Below, in pieces: positions 52,922-63,147 of a stretch of DNA of 63,245 bases. Position numbers and translations under genes: made by a program. Every line of letters begins with the position of its first letter. Position 1 is the first letter of the stretch. The stretch is taken from assembly GCA_009731375.1 (NCBI GenBank), contig BJOX01000311.1, forward strand, positions 73,498-136,742, read 5' to 3'. Below the pieces are notes generated by a model. That model searched no databases. It saw only the letters and a program-made list of their open reading frames with translations, and was not told where the DNA came from. This DNA comes from Paulinella micropora (Eukaryota > Cercozoa > Imbricatea > Euglyphida).

Positions 52922-53245
52922 TGGATAATTTATTCATAATAGTATTTAGTCATACCGGCCCACTCCAAGGACAATATTACCTATTTTACCTATATCACTC
53001 TAAGTGTAACGGTGAATTCAAGCTTTGGCGGTCTGGGGTTGGGGCACTTAGTGACGTGTCAGAAATCATTCAAATATCTCAGTGAAAGTAAAGTTCCGAA
53101 CCCTCTCGTCCATTGTGTTATGGGCCTTGGCAGCGCTTGAACTCTGGCACTGCAAGCAAAGAAAGAGGAGACCATCGCCGACCGGGAGGCGACTGTCGTC
53201 AAGGGGTTGGTGTCATTCCTGACTCGACACATTAAAAGGGAAGCT
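52922..53245 (+). repeat. 3' LTR of the gag-only element
   Basis: Direct copy of 49952-50275. Sequence after GGGAAGCT differs from the 5' copy, giving the right border. Confidence 0.8.
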
Positions 53246-54283
53246 GTTACAATCCCCGAAGATGGCTCAATAAAAACTCGGTAATGCAACCAGACACAAA
53301 TCCCCAAAAGAAAATGATGTCTCGTTATATTAGCTCAGTGAAGCCGAAAAGAAAACGGCAACAGACCAAGGTTAAAATGGCATTAGGTCAAATCCGGCCA
53401 AACGATATTGAAAATAATGGGAAAAAACTAGGTGCACCTGACACCAGAAAAAGTGTAACTTTTTACCGGCTATCCGGGGGGTGATGCCTACAGTACCCCT
53501 TCCCGTTTTTATGACGGAAATATGCAATATTTTTGTCATATAATTGCTGATTTCTTTTCTGCACAAACGCTACGGGGTGTCGTAACTAAGTGAATTAACC
53601 CACGGATAGACGGTGCAGTGGATATATAAAACGCATACGCCAGACACGAGTCAACTATAAATCTCCAGCCTCGTTTTTGTAAATAAAAACTCCTCCTTCC
53701 ACACTTGTTGTCCCCCCCGTAACTTAATTCTGAGGCAGTATGTCAAGAACAAATAGTATTACTATTGCAATAAAAGCAGCGTTATAATTTTTCTCCTTCT
53801 CCAAAAACACTTCCGATCAGTAAATACATTGTCTTTTAATAACATACCCTTGTATTCAATCGGTTACCTTAATATAGTACTAGGGGGCCAGACCTAATAA
53901 CTATATCCAAAGCCGGGGTGAGTGAGCCCGACCATGCGATATGCCGACACAAGTAGAGACGGACCGTGCTGGTATGACGATATTAAGTATATCCAAAGAA
54001 AAAAATTTAATATGTCTACTGAACATTTTTTGAGAACATCACCCTGGATACTTGAAGCAGGGTCGTACCAGGAACACCATCGCTAAACTCACAAGCGATC
54101 CCCTTATACGGTGTCGTATCCATTTGCCGATTGACCCTCGCACTCATATGTTGCGATAAAAATGCCAAGTAACAACAATGGTATAAAAACATTTTAATAA
54201 GACATGATCTGACATGGGCACTATGAGATTAATCCACATGCAGCTTTCAATGTCTGACGCGTGATAAAAGAAAAAAATATCAC
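53246..54283. other. Spacer left of the gypsy pol gene
   Basis: No recognised gene. It is the expected place for the 3' end and LTR of the minus-strand gypsy element, but no matching LTR pair is visible because the element's 5' end lies beyond the gap at 58441. Confidence 0.4.
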
Positions 54284-57200
54284 TTACTGCCTTCGTCGCC
54301 TTGCGCGAATCCCTTTGCCAGGTGGCGGGCCGCCAACAAAAGTCAAGTCAAACTTCGACTCCTCCAGAATGTCCCATATTTTGTTAGGGATGGCGCCCAA
54401 AGATAAGTCAAAAGGAATGTCAAGCACTCCTCTAGGCAGTGACTGAATAGTCCACGCAGTGTGGTCTTTGTCTCGAAGGGTAATAGTATCATCCCATGTC
54501 TCGAGATTTTTCGCGTCTTTGTACACCGGTAAATATTGTCTAGCTTTTGGATCCTCAACAGGGTCCATGCTTCTCGAAAAATGGAGTACAGGTTGTATCG
54601 TTTTTGCTGCTAAGGATCTCTTCGATGTCCGTGCTGCCCGTGTAGTCTGCGGGACCGCCACAGCTCGCATGAGATAAAGATCTGAGAGAGTGTCATCGGC
54701 AACATGAGATTCTGCCGGTCTCAACAGATAAAAAGCGTCTCGGACCCACTTGATGGCCGCAATCGCCTCTCCTTCCTTCCATCGCACATGTCGAATGTCC
54801 ACATTACCCGCGTTCGGGTTAGTGTCCTTCTCCCCTCCTCCTCCATGGACATCCGTCGCTCGCGTCGACCTTGCCACCTTCCTCGGTTGGTCGAAGATGA
54901 GATCGTTTTGCGCTCTCCTCCTCTGCGCCTCCGTGAACTTCTCCTTCGTACCGCCGCGGACTATGGGGGCTTTAGACTGAGTCCCCGCCGCGCTTTTGCG
55001 GTTTGAGTCTTCCTTACTCTCCTTCTCGGTCTCCTCCTTCTCCGTGACCGGTGCCCGATAGGCATTCTCCTCCTCTAAGGTATCCTCCTTCTGTATAGGC
55101 GGTACCTCTTTGAAGTCCTCCTTCATCCGTTTCAACGCCTCCTCAACGGATTCATCCTCAAGTAAGAAGGGGTCATATTTGATCAGCCTTCGAACATTCA
55201 CAATCTGCACCTTCCCTCTACCCCTGATCTTATAATTCAGAGGTCCCATCTGTTCCATGATCTGGTATGGTCCTTTCCAGTGGGTAAACAGCTTAGAGCT
55301 AACCCCCTTAGGGACTTGAGGATGGTACAAGAGTACAATATCCCCAACCTGGAAACGGACTTGATCTAAGTGCGCTTGTCGCACTCCTTGTGCGTCAGTC
55401 TTTCTGCGCTCCGCCTCCCTGTGCGCCGCAACTATTTGTTCCGCCTCCATCTTCGCTCTTAGTCTCATCCCGAACAACTCATCCTCATCTGCCCAAGTGT
55501 CTTTTGGATGCAGAAGTGAGGTTGGGATATTAGGCTCTCGGCCGTAAACCAATTGATATGGCGAGACTGAGCTCCTGGCTCCTCCTAATGCCGATGAGGG
55601 TAGACAGTTCATTGCAAAGGCAAATGAAGGTGCTGCCTCCACCCAGGCTCTCTGATTCTCCTTCTTCATACAGTACATCTTAAGCGAGGCTTTGAGAGGT
55701 CTATGTACCCGCTCGATCTTGCCATTCGCTCTCGGGTTATAGGCAGTAACATATTGCCATTTCATCCCGTAGTACTTAGATAGTCTGTCGATGACTTCAT
55801 TATTAAAGTCAGAACCTCGATCAGAACATATCTTTCTAGGCACTCCGATCTGCGAGACGATCCTATCGATCAGAGCCTCCGCAGTTGTCTTGCCTGTAGC
55901 GTCCTTAACAGGAACAACCCAGACATAATTGGTGGCTCGATCTATTGCGGTAAGAAGGTATCTGTACCCTTCTGCCGATTCGGGGAAAGGTCCCACATGA
56001 TCGATGTGTAAAAATTCAAACATCCCGGCGTGTAACGGGAATGTACCGATCAGGCCAAAGTTCGCCTTCAGCGGTGTCTTTGTGGTTTTGCATGGGATGC
56101 ATGCGTCCACTTCCCTGTCTATCTCCTCCTTCATCCCTTTCCACCAAAATCGCCTCGCTATGAACCAATGAGTTCTTTGTCGACCCGGATGTGCCAGTAA
56201 GGGGCAGTTATGGGCTGCGACATATATAAAGCGCCTCAACTTCTCTGGTACCCAGAGAGTCCATTTGTCAGGCTGTGATGCAAATTTGCCATGCTGGCCC
56301 TTGTACCACAATAGCCCATCTCTCCACGCCATCTCCTTCATCTGATCTTTGATCTGTGGAGTCTTTTTAAGCTCATTAGGGTTCTTGTATAACGTTATGA
56401 GCTCCTTGAACTCCGGATCCGTCGCCTGTTGCTGCCTCCACGCGGTAGGCGAGGCGATATGAATAGTACCGTCCTCCAACCTTACTCCTACCCTTTCCGG
56501 GTCTTCATCAAGCTCGCTTCGATTTTCCTGTGGAGGTTCAGTACAGACCTCAGTCGTCTCCTCCTCTTCTTTTATATTCGCCTTCGCGTTCTCGTATGCC
56601 TCATAAGACCACTCAGCGTCTTCGAGAACATGCGCCTCACAGCATATGCCATGCTCCGGGCCTTGAGGACTATATCGTAGACCCGTGCGGTCATAACGAA
56701 CGCCTCTTGCCATCTGCATCGCCTCTATGTGGCTCACCTCGTATACCTTGATCGTGGACAGGTTCATCATCTCCACGGATGATACGAGAGCCGATACCTC
56801 CGACTGAAACTCTAGCCTGGAAAGGCTATCAGCGACTACGTTTCGCTTTCCCGGTAAGTAGACCATCGTGAAATTGAAACATGACAAGAAAGCTTGCCAC
56901 CGCGCCAAACGGCCGGTTTGTTCATGATTCATCAACCAAAGAAGGTTGTGATGATCGGTCCTAACCGTGAATAGAGGTCCTCCCCACAAGTATTCTCTGA
57001 GCCTCTTGAGAGCCCATACTACTGCCAACGCCTCCCTCTGTCGCGTGCAGTAATTTCGCTCCGCCGCACACAGCTTTCTACTAATAAACATGATCGGGCG
57101 CAACTTTTTCTCCTCATCTTCTTGTTGCAGCACCGCGCCAATCGCAAACTTAGATGCATCCGTGTCGACTACGAACGGTTTCGTAAAGTCGGGCATCATA

Positions 57201-58440
57201 AGTACTAATCCGCCGTCCTTGGGATCTTTATAAATGATATCTTTGAGCGTATTAAACGCCTGCAAAGCCTCCTCATCCCACTTCTCAAAGTCTCCAAAAT
57301 CAATCATCTTCTCCAGCTTAGCCCGAGTTGCACCCCAATCGGGTATGAACTGGCTGTAGTACTGTGCCATCGCAAGAAAAGAGTGTAACTCCGTGCGATT
57401 CTTTGGCAACTGTCTACTCATGATCTCCTCCCTCTTTTCGCGCGATATCGAGACCCTATTATGAGAAATCTCGTAACCCAAATACGTCACACTTGTCCTG
57501 GCAAGCTGACATTTCTTTAGGTTGCATTTCAGGCCAAAAGCTCCGATGCGCCTGAAGACATCTGACAAGTGATCGATATGCTCTTCCATTGTGTTAGAGT
57601 ATACGATGATGTCATCGATGTAACAAAATGCATATTCTCCCGCCTTCTGTCCTCTCCTTCTCATAAAACCATCCTCCGACTGGTCGTCATATTGACCGCT
57701 CAACATCTTCTGCATCGCCTTCTGAAAGAGCCCCGGGGCCTGTTTGAGTCCCATTGGAAGCACCTTCCACTGGTATATTTCCATACCCACAACGAATGCA
57801 GTCAGCCATCTGGATTTCTCGTCCAGTGGTATCTGCCAGAAGCCGTTCTTAAGGTCAATGGCCGAATAGAATTTAGCATTCCGAAGCACCCTTCTGCCTT
57901 CTTATAAGGTCGGCAGAGGATTTCTCTCTTCCTCTAGCACCTTATTCACACGGGCATAATTGATCGTCAAGCGCCATTCTCCTCCTGGCTTAGGGGGACG
58001 ATTTTTGGTTGAGAGACAATTGGAGATGTAGATCTCTCAATAAAGTCCTCATCGAGCAACTGTCTCACATTCTCCTCCGCTATTTTTGCCTCATGTATGC
58101 TCAAATTTGCCCTCCGTGGTGCCGGAGATGGCTCCGCACCCGGTATCTTGTAAATGACAGCAGTGAAGTCATCCGACTTTACACCACCTGCCCGAGGAGG
58201 GTCGAAAATTTCTCTGTACGCCTCCATCTTAGCTTTGAGAAACGCCTTCTCTCTCTCCGAACCCACTCCTTCTTCTAAAATTTTCCGCGCCGCCGCTTGG
58301 AAATCTTCCTCCGACATCTTCTTATGCTCCTTGAGGGGCGCTAAGTCCTCCTCCAAACTCAAATCTTCCTCGGACAAATCGTCTAGTCCCGTTCTTTCAT
58401 ACGTGACTGTGTCCGGCTCATCATCATGACCCAGCCCGAC
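54284..58440 (-). CDS. Ty3/gypsy pol: RT, RNase H, integrase and an unknown C-terminal extension; 5' end cut by gap
   Basis: The 1201-codon main frame (57889-54284) contains RT (AIDLKNGFWQIPL; YIDDIIVYS with the catalytic DD), RNase H (FVVDTDASKFAIGAVLQ; VRTDHHNLLWL), an HHCC zinc site (AHPGRQRTHWF, CIPCKTTK) and a DDE integrase (LHIDHVGPFP; ICSDRGSDFNN; NGKIERVHRPLK). About 290 residues follow the integrase and end GGPPPGKGIRARRRRQ, with no chromodomain. The RT N-terminus continues to the right: an in-frame TAA at 57902-57904, then a one-base slip in the G5 run at 57993-57997, then acidic linker to the gap. The order RT-RNase H-integrase is diagnostic of gypsy. Confidence 0.9.
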
Positions 58441-58450
58441 NNNNNNNNNN
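58441..58450. other. Scaffold gap
   Basis: Ten Ns between gypsy pol and viral sequence. Open frames that appear to cross it are not trustworthy. Confidence 0.95.
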
Positions 58451-58461
58451 AGAAGATGATT

Positions 58462-58511
58462 ACCCTTTTCGCGCAGGTATTTTTCAAGCAAAATACCAGC
58501 CCGAAAAGGGT
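58462..58511. terminator. Nested hairpin at the left edge of the right viral piece
   Basis: ACCCTTTTCG pairs with CGAAAAGGGT, and inside it GGTATTTT pairs with AAAATACC around a short loop. This is a strong bipartite hairpin of the type used as mRNA 3' signals in this virus group. Confidence 0.65.
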
Positions 58512-58610
58512 CTTTCAGACCAAAAATCACCATCATAAGAAATTAAAGAGAAATCCTATTGACGAAGGAAATAAATCAAGTAGAAATCAAAAAGGAAGCG
58601 AAAAATTAAT

Positions 58611-58671
58611 AATTTAATTAATTATTTTACATTTATAAAAATATATAAACTATAATATACAACGAAGGAGG
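58611..58671 (+). promoter_or_regulatory. Promoter of the small coiled-coil gene
   Basis: TTTAATTAATTATTTT (58613-58628) and CTATAATATACAA (58650-58662) precede ATG 58672, the same two-part signal as at 33969-33994. Confidence 0.55.
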
Positions 58672-58878
58672 ATGCCAAGACCAAAACTATACGAAGGAGA
58701 AGCAAGACGAAAGAGAAATAACGAGAAAGCTCTTGCATACTACTACCGCCACCAAGAAAGGTTGAAGGAGGAAAGAAAAGAAAAAGCATTAAAGCAAAAG
58801 CAAGAACTCAAAAGCATAGAGGAATACAAAAAGAAGATACAAGAGCTGGAAGATAAATTGAGTAAAATAGCCGTTTAA
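58672..58878 (+). CDS. Small basic coiled-coil protein
   Basis: 68 residues: basic N-terminal third (EARRKRNNEKALAYYYRHQE) followed by a Leu/Ile/Lys heptad helix (YKKKIQELEDKLSKIAV). The bZIP-like layout suggests DNA binding or dimerisation, but no family is recognised. Encoded just upstream of the DNA polymerase on the same strand. Confidence 0.6.
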   Translation: MPRPKLYEGEARRKRNNEKALAYYYRHQERLKEERKEKALKQKQELKSIEEYKKKIQELEDKLSKIAV

Positions 58879-58952
58879 GTTCTAATAATTTTTTTAATCT
58901 GGTAAAAATATTTTTCATCTAAACAAATAGCTCCTATATAATAACGGTAAAA

Positions 58953-59009
58953 ACATTAATTAATTATTTTCAGAAAAAGTATCTTACCTAATATATACAT
59001 AACGGTAAA
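58953..59009 (+). promoter_or_regulatory. Promoter of the DNA polymerase gene
   Basis: ATTAATTAATTATTTTCAG and, 20 bp on, CCTAATATATACA before ATG 59010. Confidence 0.55.
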
Positions 59010-62000
59010 ATGTCAAAACCACCACTACCACCAAGACCAAACAAGCAATATGTTCAACTTCTTCAAGCTAAGGCTAAGCTTAGAAAGGTTGAAACGAAAG
59101 ATAAAAGAAACCGCCAGGACCTTTTATCTAACATCCGTAGTAATACGAGGGCAAATCTCCGCGAGGCTAAGACTAGGGAAGCGAAGAGGCGAGAGTTTAG
59201 AGCAAACGATTATGAAGTTAGGAGGGATAATCGGCTGAACTCTCTCACATTCAAATTTAGGGAGCTAGACATAAGCTTCTATGATACAGACACCTTGGAA
59301 GAGAAGGTATTGATACCCGCTATAAGATATGCCAGAAGGGAAGGTATGACCAACGATGCGGATGTCAATATATCTATAACATACTCCACCGCTCCTGCTA
59401 ATGAACGATACGACCACTATTTAAAAAAGAAAAGTTTTAACTCATTTCAACTCCGCCAATACGATACTGTATTTATGGATGCTCTGAACGAGTTCAACAT
59501 AAACAACATTGAAGCGAGCGAGAATGGATATGAAAGAAACATAAGATATGTGGAAATAACCATAGTTCAAGAAAACGGCGGAGGGTGCTATGAAGGAGTG
59601 AGAGATAAAAGAACTAAGGTTGAAGAAGGAGTAAGAATATCACCACCCAGCAAAAACAACAACTGCTTATTCTTCTTATGTAAGGATATTCTAAATATTA
59701 AACCGATGAACAAGAACCGCTGTAATATCGTCCGAGCTGAATTCAACCTTCCACCAAACTCGCCAATACCATTTTCAATAGCGGTTGAAATATTGAAAAA
59801 ATATGTTAAGGAAGGGAAAACATATGAAATAACTGACCATATTATGAAGCAGACATTCAGCACAAATGAAGAAGGGCAGGAACCCGACAAACTAATCTTT
59901 TTGGAGAATAACCATTATTACGGATTGGTTAAGCAATTCAAGAAGCGGTGCGAAGACTGTCTGAGACCATATTTGAACAAACACAAATGTAATCTCAACA
60001 GGAAAAAATTTGCGGACATTATGTTAAAGAAGAATGGTAAAAGACACTTAATAACTAAGTTCCGCACGGAAGAAAAAATAAATAACGACCAAATTCTACA
60101 TTACGATTTGGAATCATTTAGAAACACAAACATCGCTGCCGGCTACGATATCCACGACTGCTACATAGTCGGATATACTCAGGGGTCTGAGGGTTTCAAA
60201 TACATAGCTGGTAAAGATTGTATCAGTCAATTTGTGGATGAACTAATTAAACGAGGCGACCTTATAAAAGCAGGATGGGTGCCGAAGAAAAAGGATGACA
60301 AACCGCCAGTTCTATATGTTAATGGTTTCAACGGAGCAAACTTTGACCACTACTTCATACACCAAGAATTAATCAGAAGGGGTATTAAGATTAAGTCGTC
60401 AAAAATCAATAACGGCTCTATTATCTGCTTAGAGTTTGAAAATGTTAAGATGTGGGATATGTGTAAGCATACACAAGGAAGTCTTAAAGCAAATCTTGAA
60501 AGTATGGGGTGCGAAATCCTCAAAGGCGACTTTGACCACAACCGTGCCAAAATGTGGGAGGATATGGACGACAAGACGAGGCAGGACTGTCTAGCTTATC
60601 TTAAAAACGATGTTATGGGTTTGAAGGAATTATACGATAAGTTAAACACAACGATATTTACAGCCCACAAGGTCAATTTAACTTCATACATTTCAACTTC
60701 AAGTCTCGCTTTTAACATATGGAAAAAATATGTAGATGGTAAATACGAGGTGAGACTTCCAACGGTGGAGCAGGAAAGAGCATTTAGAAAAGCCATTATC
60801 GGCGGAAGGACTTACCCATCTAAGAGGCGGTTCATTTCAGCTCAGTATGAACGATATTTGAAAAAAGAGATATCATTTGACGATATAATTGACTACCTCG
60901 TTGATGCGGATGTCGTTTCTTTGTATCCAACAGCGATGTTGTTAGCTTTTATGGTTGGCGACATACTGGAAACAATCGGACCATTTGACCCGCGAAACCT
61001 TCAAATCGGTATTTACAACCTTGACTATATCTCACCCAAAAACATATTACATTCTAGGATTGGACAGCGAGACTAAATGGGCTCCCTTAAATGGCGGCTA
61101 GAAGATATGAAGGACCAATGGCTGACGAGTGTAGATATTGAGGATATGGTAGCCGAAGGATACGAAGTCCGCATTCATAAAGGATACTACACCGCCAAAT
61201 CGGAATGTGTCTTTAAACAATACATAGACGATATGTTCAAAGCGAAGGAAAATGCGGAGAAAGGTAGCCCGCAATGTTTGCTCGCCAAATTATTTATGAA
61301 TAGTCTATACGGTAAGATGATACAACGACCTATACCTTCAATAACAACATATATACAAACTAATGAAGATTACTGGAAATTCTGGAATAGCAATCAAATA
61401 ACTGACATAGTTAAATTTACTGACCAACAAGGAAAAGATTTATGGCACATATCGGGCCTACCTCGTAATCCGATATTATTAGAGAGTAGCATAACAAAGC
61501 CTTCACACTATGGTGCATTCATTCTAGCATACAGCCGCCGCATTATGTATAATTATATTAAGGAAGCAAACCCGAACAGAACCATTGAAGATGACTTTTA
61601 CTACACCGACACAGACAGCTTACAAATCCACGCGAGATGTGCCAAGTATGTAAAGAATATGGGTAATAAAAAATTGGGTGGTATTGGAGACGATTTAGGC
61701 GATGGATGTAAGATAATAAAAGGTCTGTGGATAGCACCGAAACTGTATATGTTAGAATTCACAACGAAGGATGCATTTACGGAAGGAATGACCAAGAACG
61801 ACTTAAAGCATATTTCAAAAGGAGTTAAAATAGTGTCTGAAAACGGAGTTAAAAGATATTTCCATTTTCGGGGTAAAGGCTTAGATGCTAATCAGCTAAA
61901 CTATGACACATTTGATAAGATGGACAAAGGCTGGTCAGTTGAAAATGTAAAGGATTTCCAAATGAAAAAAATACACATTGATAGAAACAGCAAACAACAA

Positions 62001-62129
62001 CAAGTCCCACATTTTAGCATTCTACATATGACGAATGTTAAAAAACAAGTTAATGAGAATAAATGGGCGGGCCGTAAGTTCATTAACGATAATGACAGCA
62101 TCCCACTCGGCTTCCACATTCGCGGTTGA
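59010..62129 (+). CDS. Protein-primed family B DNA polymerase (pPolB), one in-frame TAA
   Basis: 1039 codons with a TAA at 61074-61076. Motifs in order: Exo I DLES (366), Exo II NGANFDHYF (441-449), Exo III YLKNDVMGL (530-538), Pol A DADVVSLYPTAML (632-644), then after the stop SVDIEDMV, Pol B KLFMNSLYGKM and Pol C YYTDTDSL. This set with the long insert is that of polinton, virophage and polinton-like polymerases. The N-terminal 350 residues include NNNCLFFLC (Cys219) and NNHYYGLV (His302), resembling an OTU/papain-like cysteine protease site, and a CEDC...HKC zinc-like cluster (314-327). The stop sits between RIGQRD and MGSLKWRL, where the family normally reads through, so the copy is interrupted or the base is wrong. 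Confidence 0.9.
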
Positions 62130-62819
62130 ATTATAGGTAAATTTTTTTGGCTCCTTTCCCTTTGAAGCTCCTGATTGTATGAATTCCTTTTTTGGTTTCA
62201 CTAACTTAGTATTTACAGCCGTAGCACCCATTAACGATACTGGGTCAAATGCGGTTCGGTAGTTCGTGGTTAGCTTCGCCGTCTTAGCCCTTTTCCCTTT
62301 TGGATTAATTTTAACGGCTACTCGGTCAATTACTCCTTCAATGAGGTCCTTAGTGCTACTGCCTTTATTGTATGTCGTCGCCCTCACACCCGTTTGTCGG
62401 CTCAGGTCTTTCGCTATTGTTCCACCTAACGAATGACCCGTCAGCTCTACATTATCTTTTCCATATTTCTTTATCACTTCGTCAACCAGCTTCTGCTCTT
62501 CTTTATATCTCGGTGTTCTTTTTAATACTCCCTTTACCAATGCGACATCGGTTAGTAGGTCCCGCTTATCCACACTTCCTCTAAATGCTACAATAGCTTT
62601 ACCATCTTTTTCATACACTGTTGATTTTTCTTTACTTGCTACTGGCTTCCATCCGTCCGCACCTTTTCTATCCGACGAGGACGAATAGACATCCTCTGAC
62701 AAATCCGCACTTCCTCCATTCTGTTTCCTGTATGCCTTACCAGCTTTTTTTAATGCCTCCTTGTAGCTTATACCGTGTTTGGCAGAGTAAGCCTTTACGA
62801 AGGTAATCCATTGAGACAT
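62022..62819 (-). CDS. Class 3 lipase-like protein
   Basis: Nucleophile elbow TGHSLGG with Ser at about residue 130, preceded by AIVAFRGSVDKRDLLTD (oxyanion-side strand of Lipase_3). The N-terminal 35 residues (WITFVKAYSAKHGISYKEAL, then a GG-containing Lys-rich stretch) form a short module also seen at the start of other proteins in this virus group. The frame runs into the polymerase 3' end (to 62022). With one base more in the T7 run at 62143-62149 it would stop near 62130, just after the polymerase TGA, the expected convergent layout. Possible role: membrane entry or escape. Confidence 0.75.
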   Translation of the reverse strand: MSQWITFVKAYSAKHGISYKEALKKAGKAYRKQNGGSADLSEDVYSSSSDRKGADGWKPVASKEKSTVYEKDGKAIVAFRGSVDKRDLLTDVALVKGVLKRTPRYKEEQKLVDEVIKKYGKDNVELTGHSLGGTIAKDLSRQTGVRATTYNKGSSTKDLIEGVIDRVAVKINPKGKRAKTAKLTTNYRTAFDPVSLMGATAVNTKLVKPKKEFIQSGASKGKEPKKFTYNSTANVEAEWDAVIIVNELTARPFILINLFFNIRHM

Positions 62820-62871
62820 TCTATATTATTATTTATTTAATTTTTTTCCTACCAACTATATACCCCCTACT
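62820..62871. promoter_or_regulatory. Divergent AT-rich promoter between lipase and DUF3820-like genes
   Basis: 52 bp. The minus strand reads AAATTAAATAAATAATAATATAGA before the lipase ATG, and the plus strand ACTATATACC before ATG 62872. Confidence 0.45.
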
Positions 62872-63147
62872 ATGTCCGCCCTCACTAGACTGTGCGAGAA
62901 GTTCCAACAACTTTCCATTGAAGGCGAAAAAAAATCCTTCTCGTTGGAAGATGTCCAAAAGGTAATCCACGACGAAATAAAAGCGATTGAAGAAATGAGA
63001 AATGCTCAGCCGAACTCGTTTCATTTCGGGAAATACAAAGGTAAAAAAATAGAAGACATCGCAAAGATTGACAAGCCATATATTGAATGGTTAGTTCGTC
63101 AACCGTGGTGTAGTAATAAAGACGAATTGAAAAAGTACATTCATTGA
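62872..63147 (+). CDS. Small protein with exodeoxyribonuclease X C-terminal-like (DUF3820) motif
   Basis: 91 residues. The C-terminal half has FHFGKYKGKKIEDIAKID, then YIEWLVRQPWC, matching the G-K-x-x-G-K...Y-x-x-W-L pattern of the short domain found at the C-terminus of exonuclease X and in many viral proteins. The N-terminal half is a charged helix (LEDVQKVIHDEIKAIEEM). Probably binds nucleic acid. No catalytic nuclease residues are present. Confidence 0.65.
   Translation: MSALTRLCEKFQQLSIEGEKKSFSLEDVQKVIHDEIKAIEEMRNAQPNSFHFGKYKGKKIEDIAKIDKPYIEWLVRQPWCSNKDELKKYIH

Larger units (their letters stand above)
49952..53245 (+). mobile_element. Non-autonomous LTR retrotransposon carrying only gag (TR-GAG type)
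   Basis: Two direct repeats of about 324 bp (49952-50275 and 52922-53245) differ by few substitutions and short indels, and enclose 2.6 kb. The internal region encodes Gag (50971-52170) but no protease, integrase, RT or RNase H. A polypurine AGGGGGAG (52911-52918) precedes the 3' LTR. TTGGCAACCCTC after the 5' LTR may be the primer-binding site. It must depend on pol from another element. Confidence 0.85.

Noticed and set aside
58451-58536. Apparent N-terminal extension of gypsy pol across the gap at 58441
   Set aside because: Those bases form the viral hairpin and AT-rich viral sequence; continuity over the Ns is accidental.
33995-61076. Full reassignment of TAA/TAG to sense in the viral element
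   Set aside because: TAA closes the ATPase, integrase, charged-protein and small coiled-coil genes exactly where homology, 3' hairpins or the next promoter begin, and large ORFs contain at most one in-frame TAA. Kept only as a testable observation about single stops.
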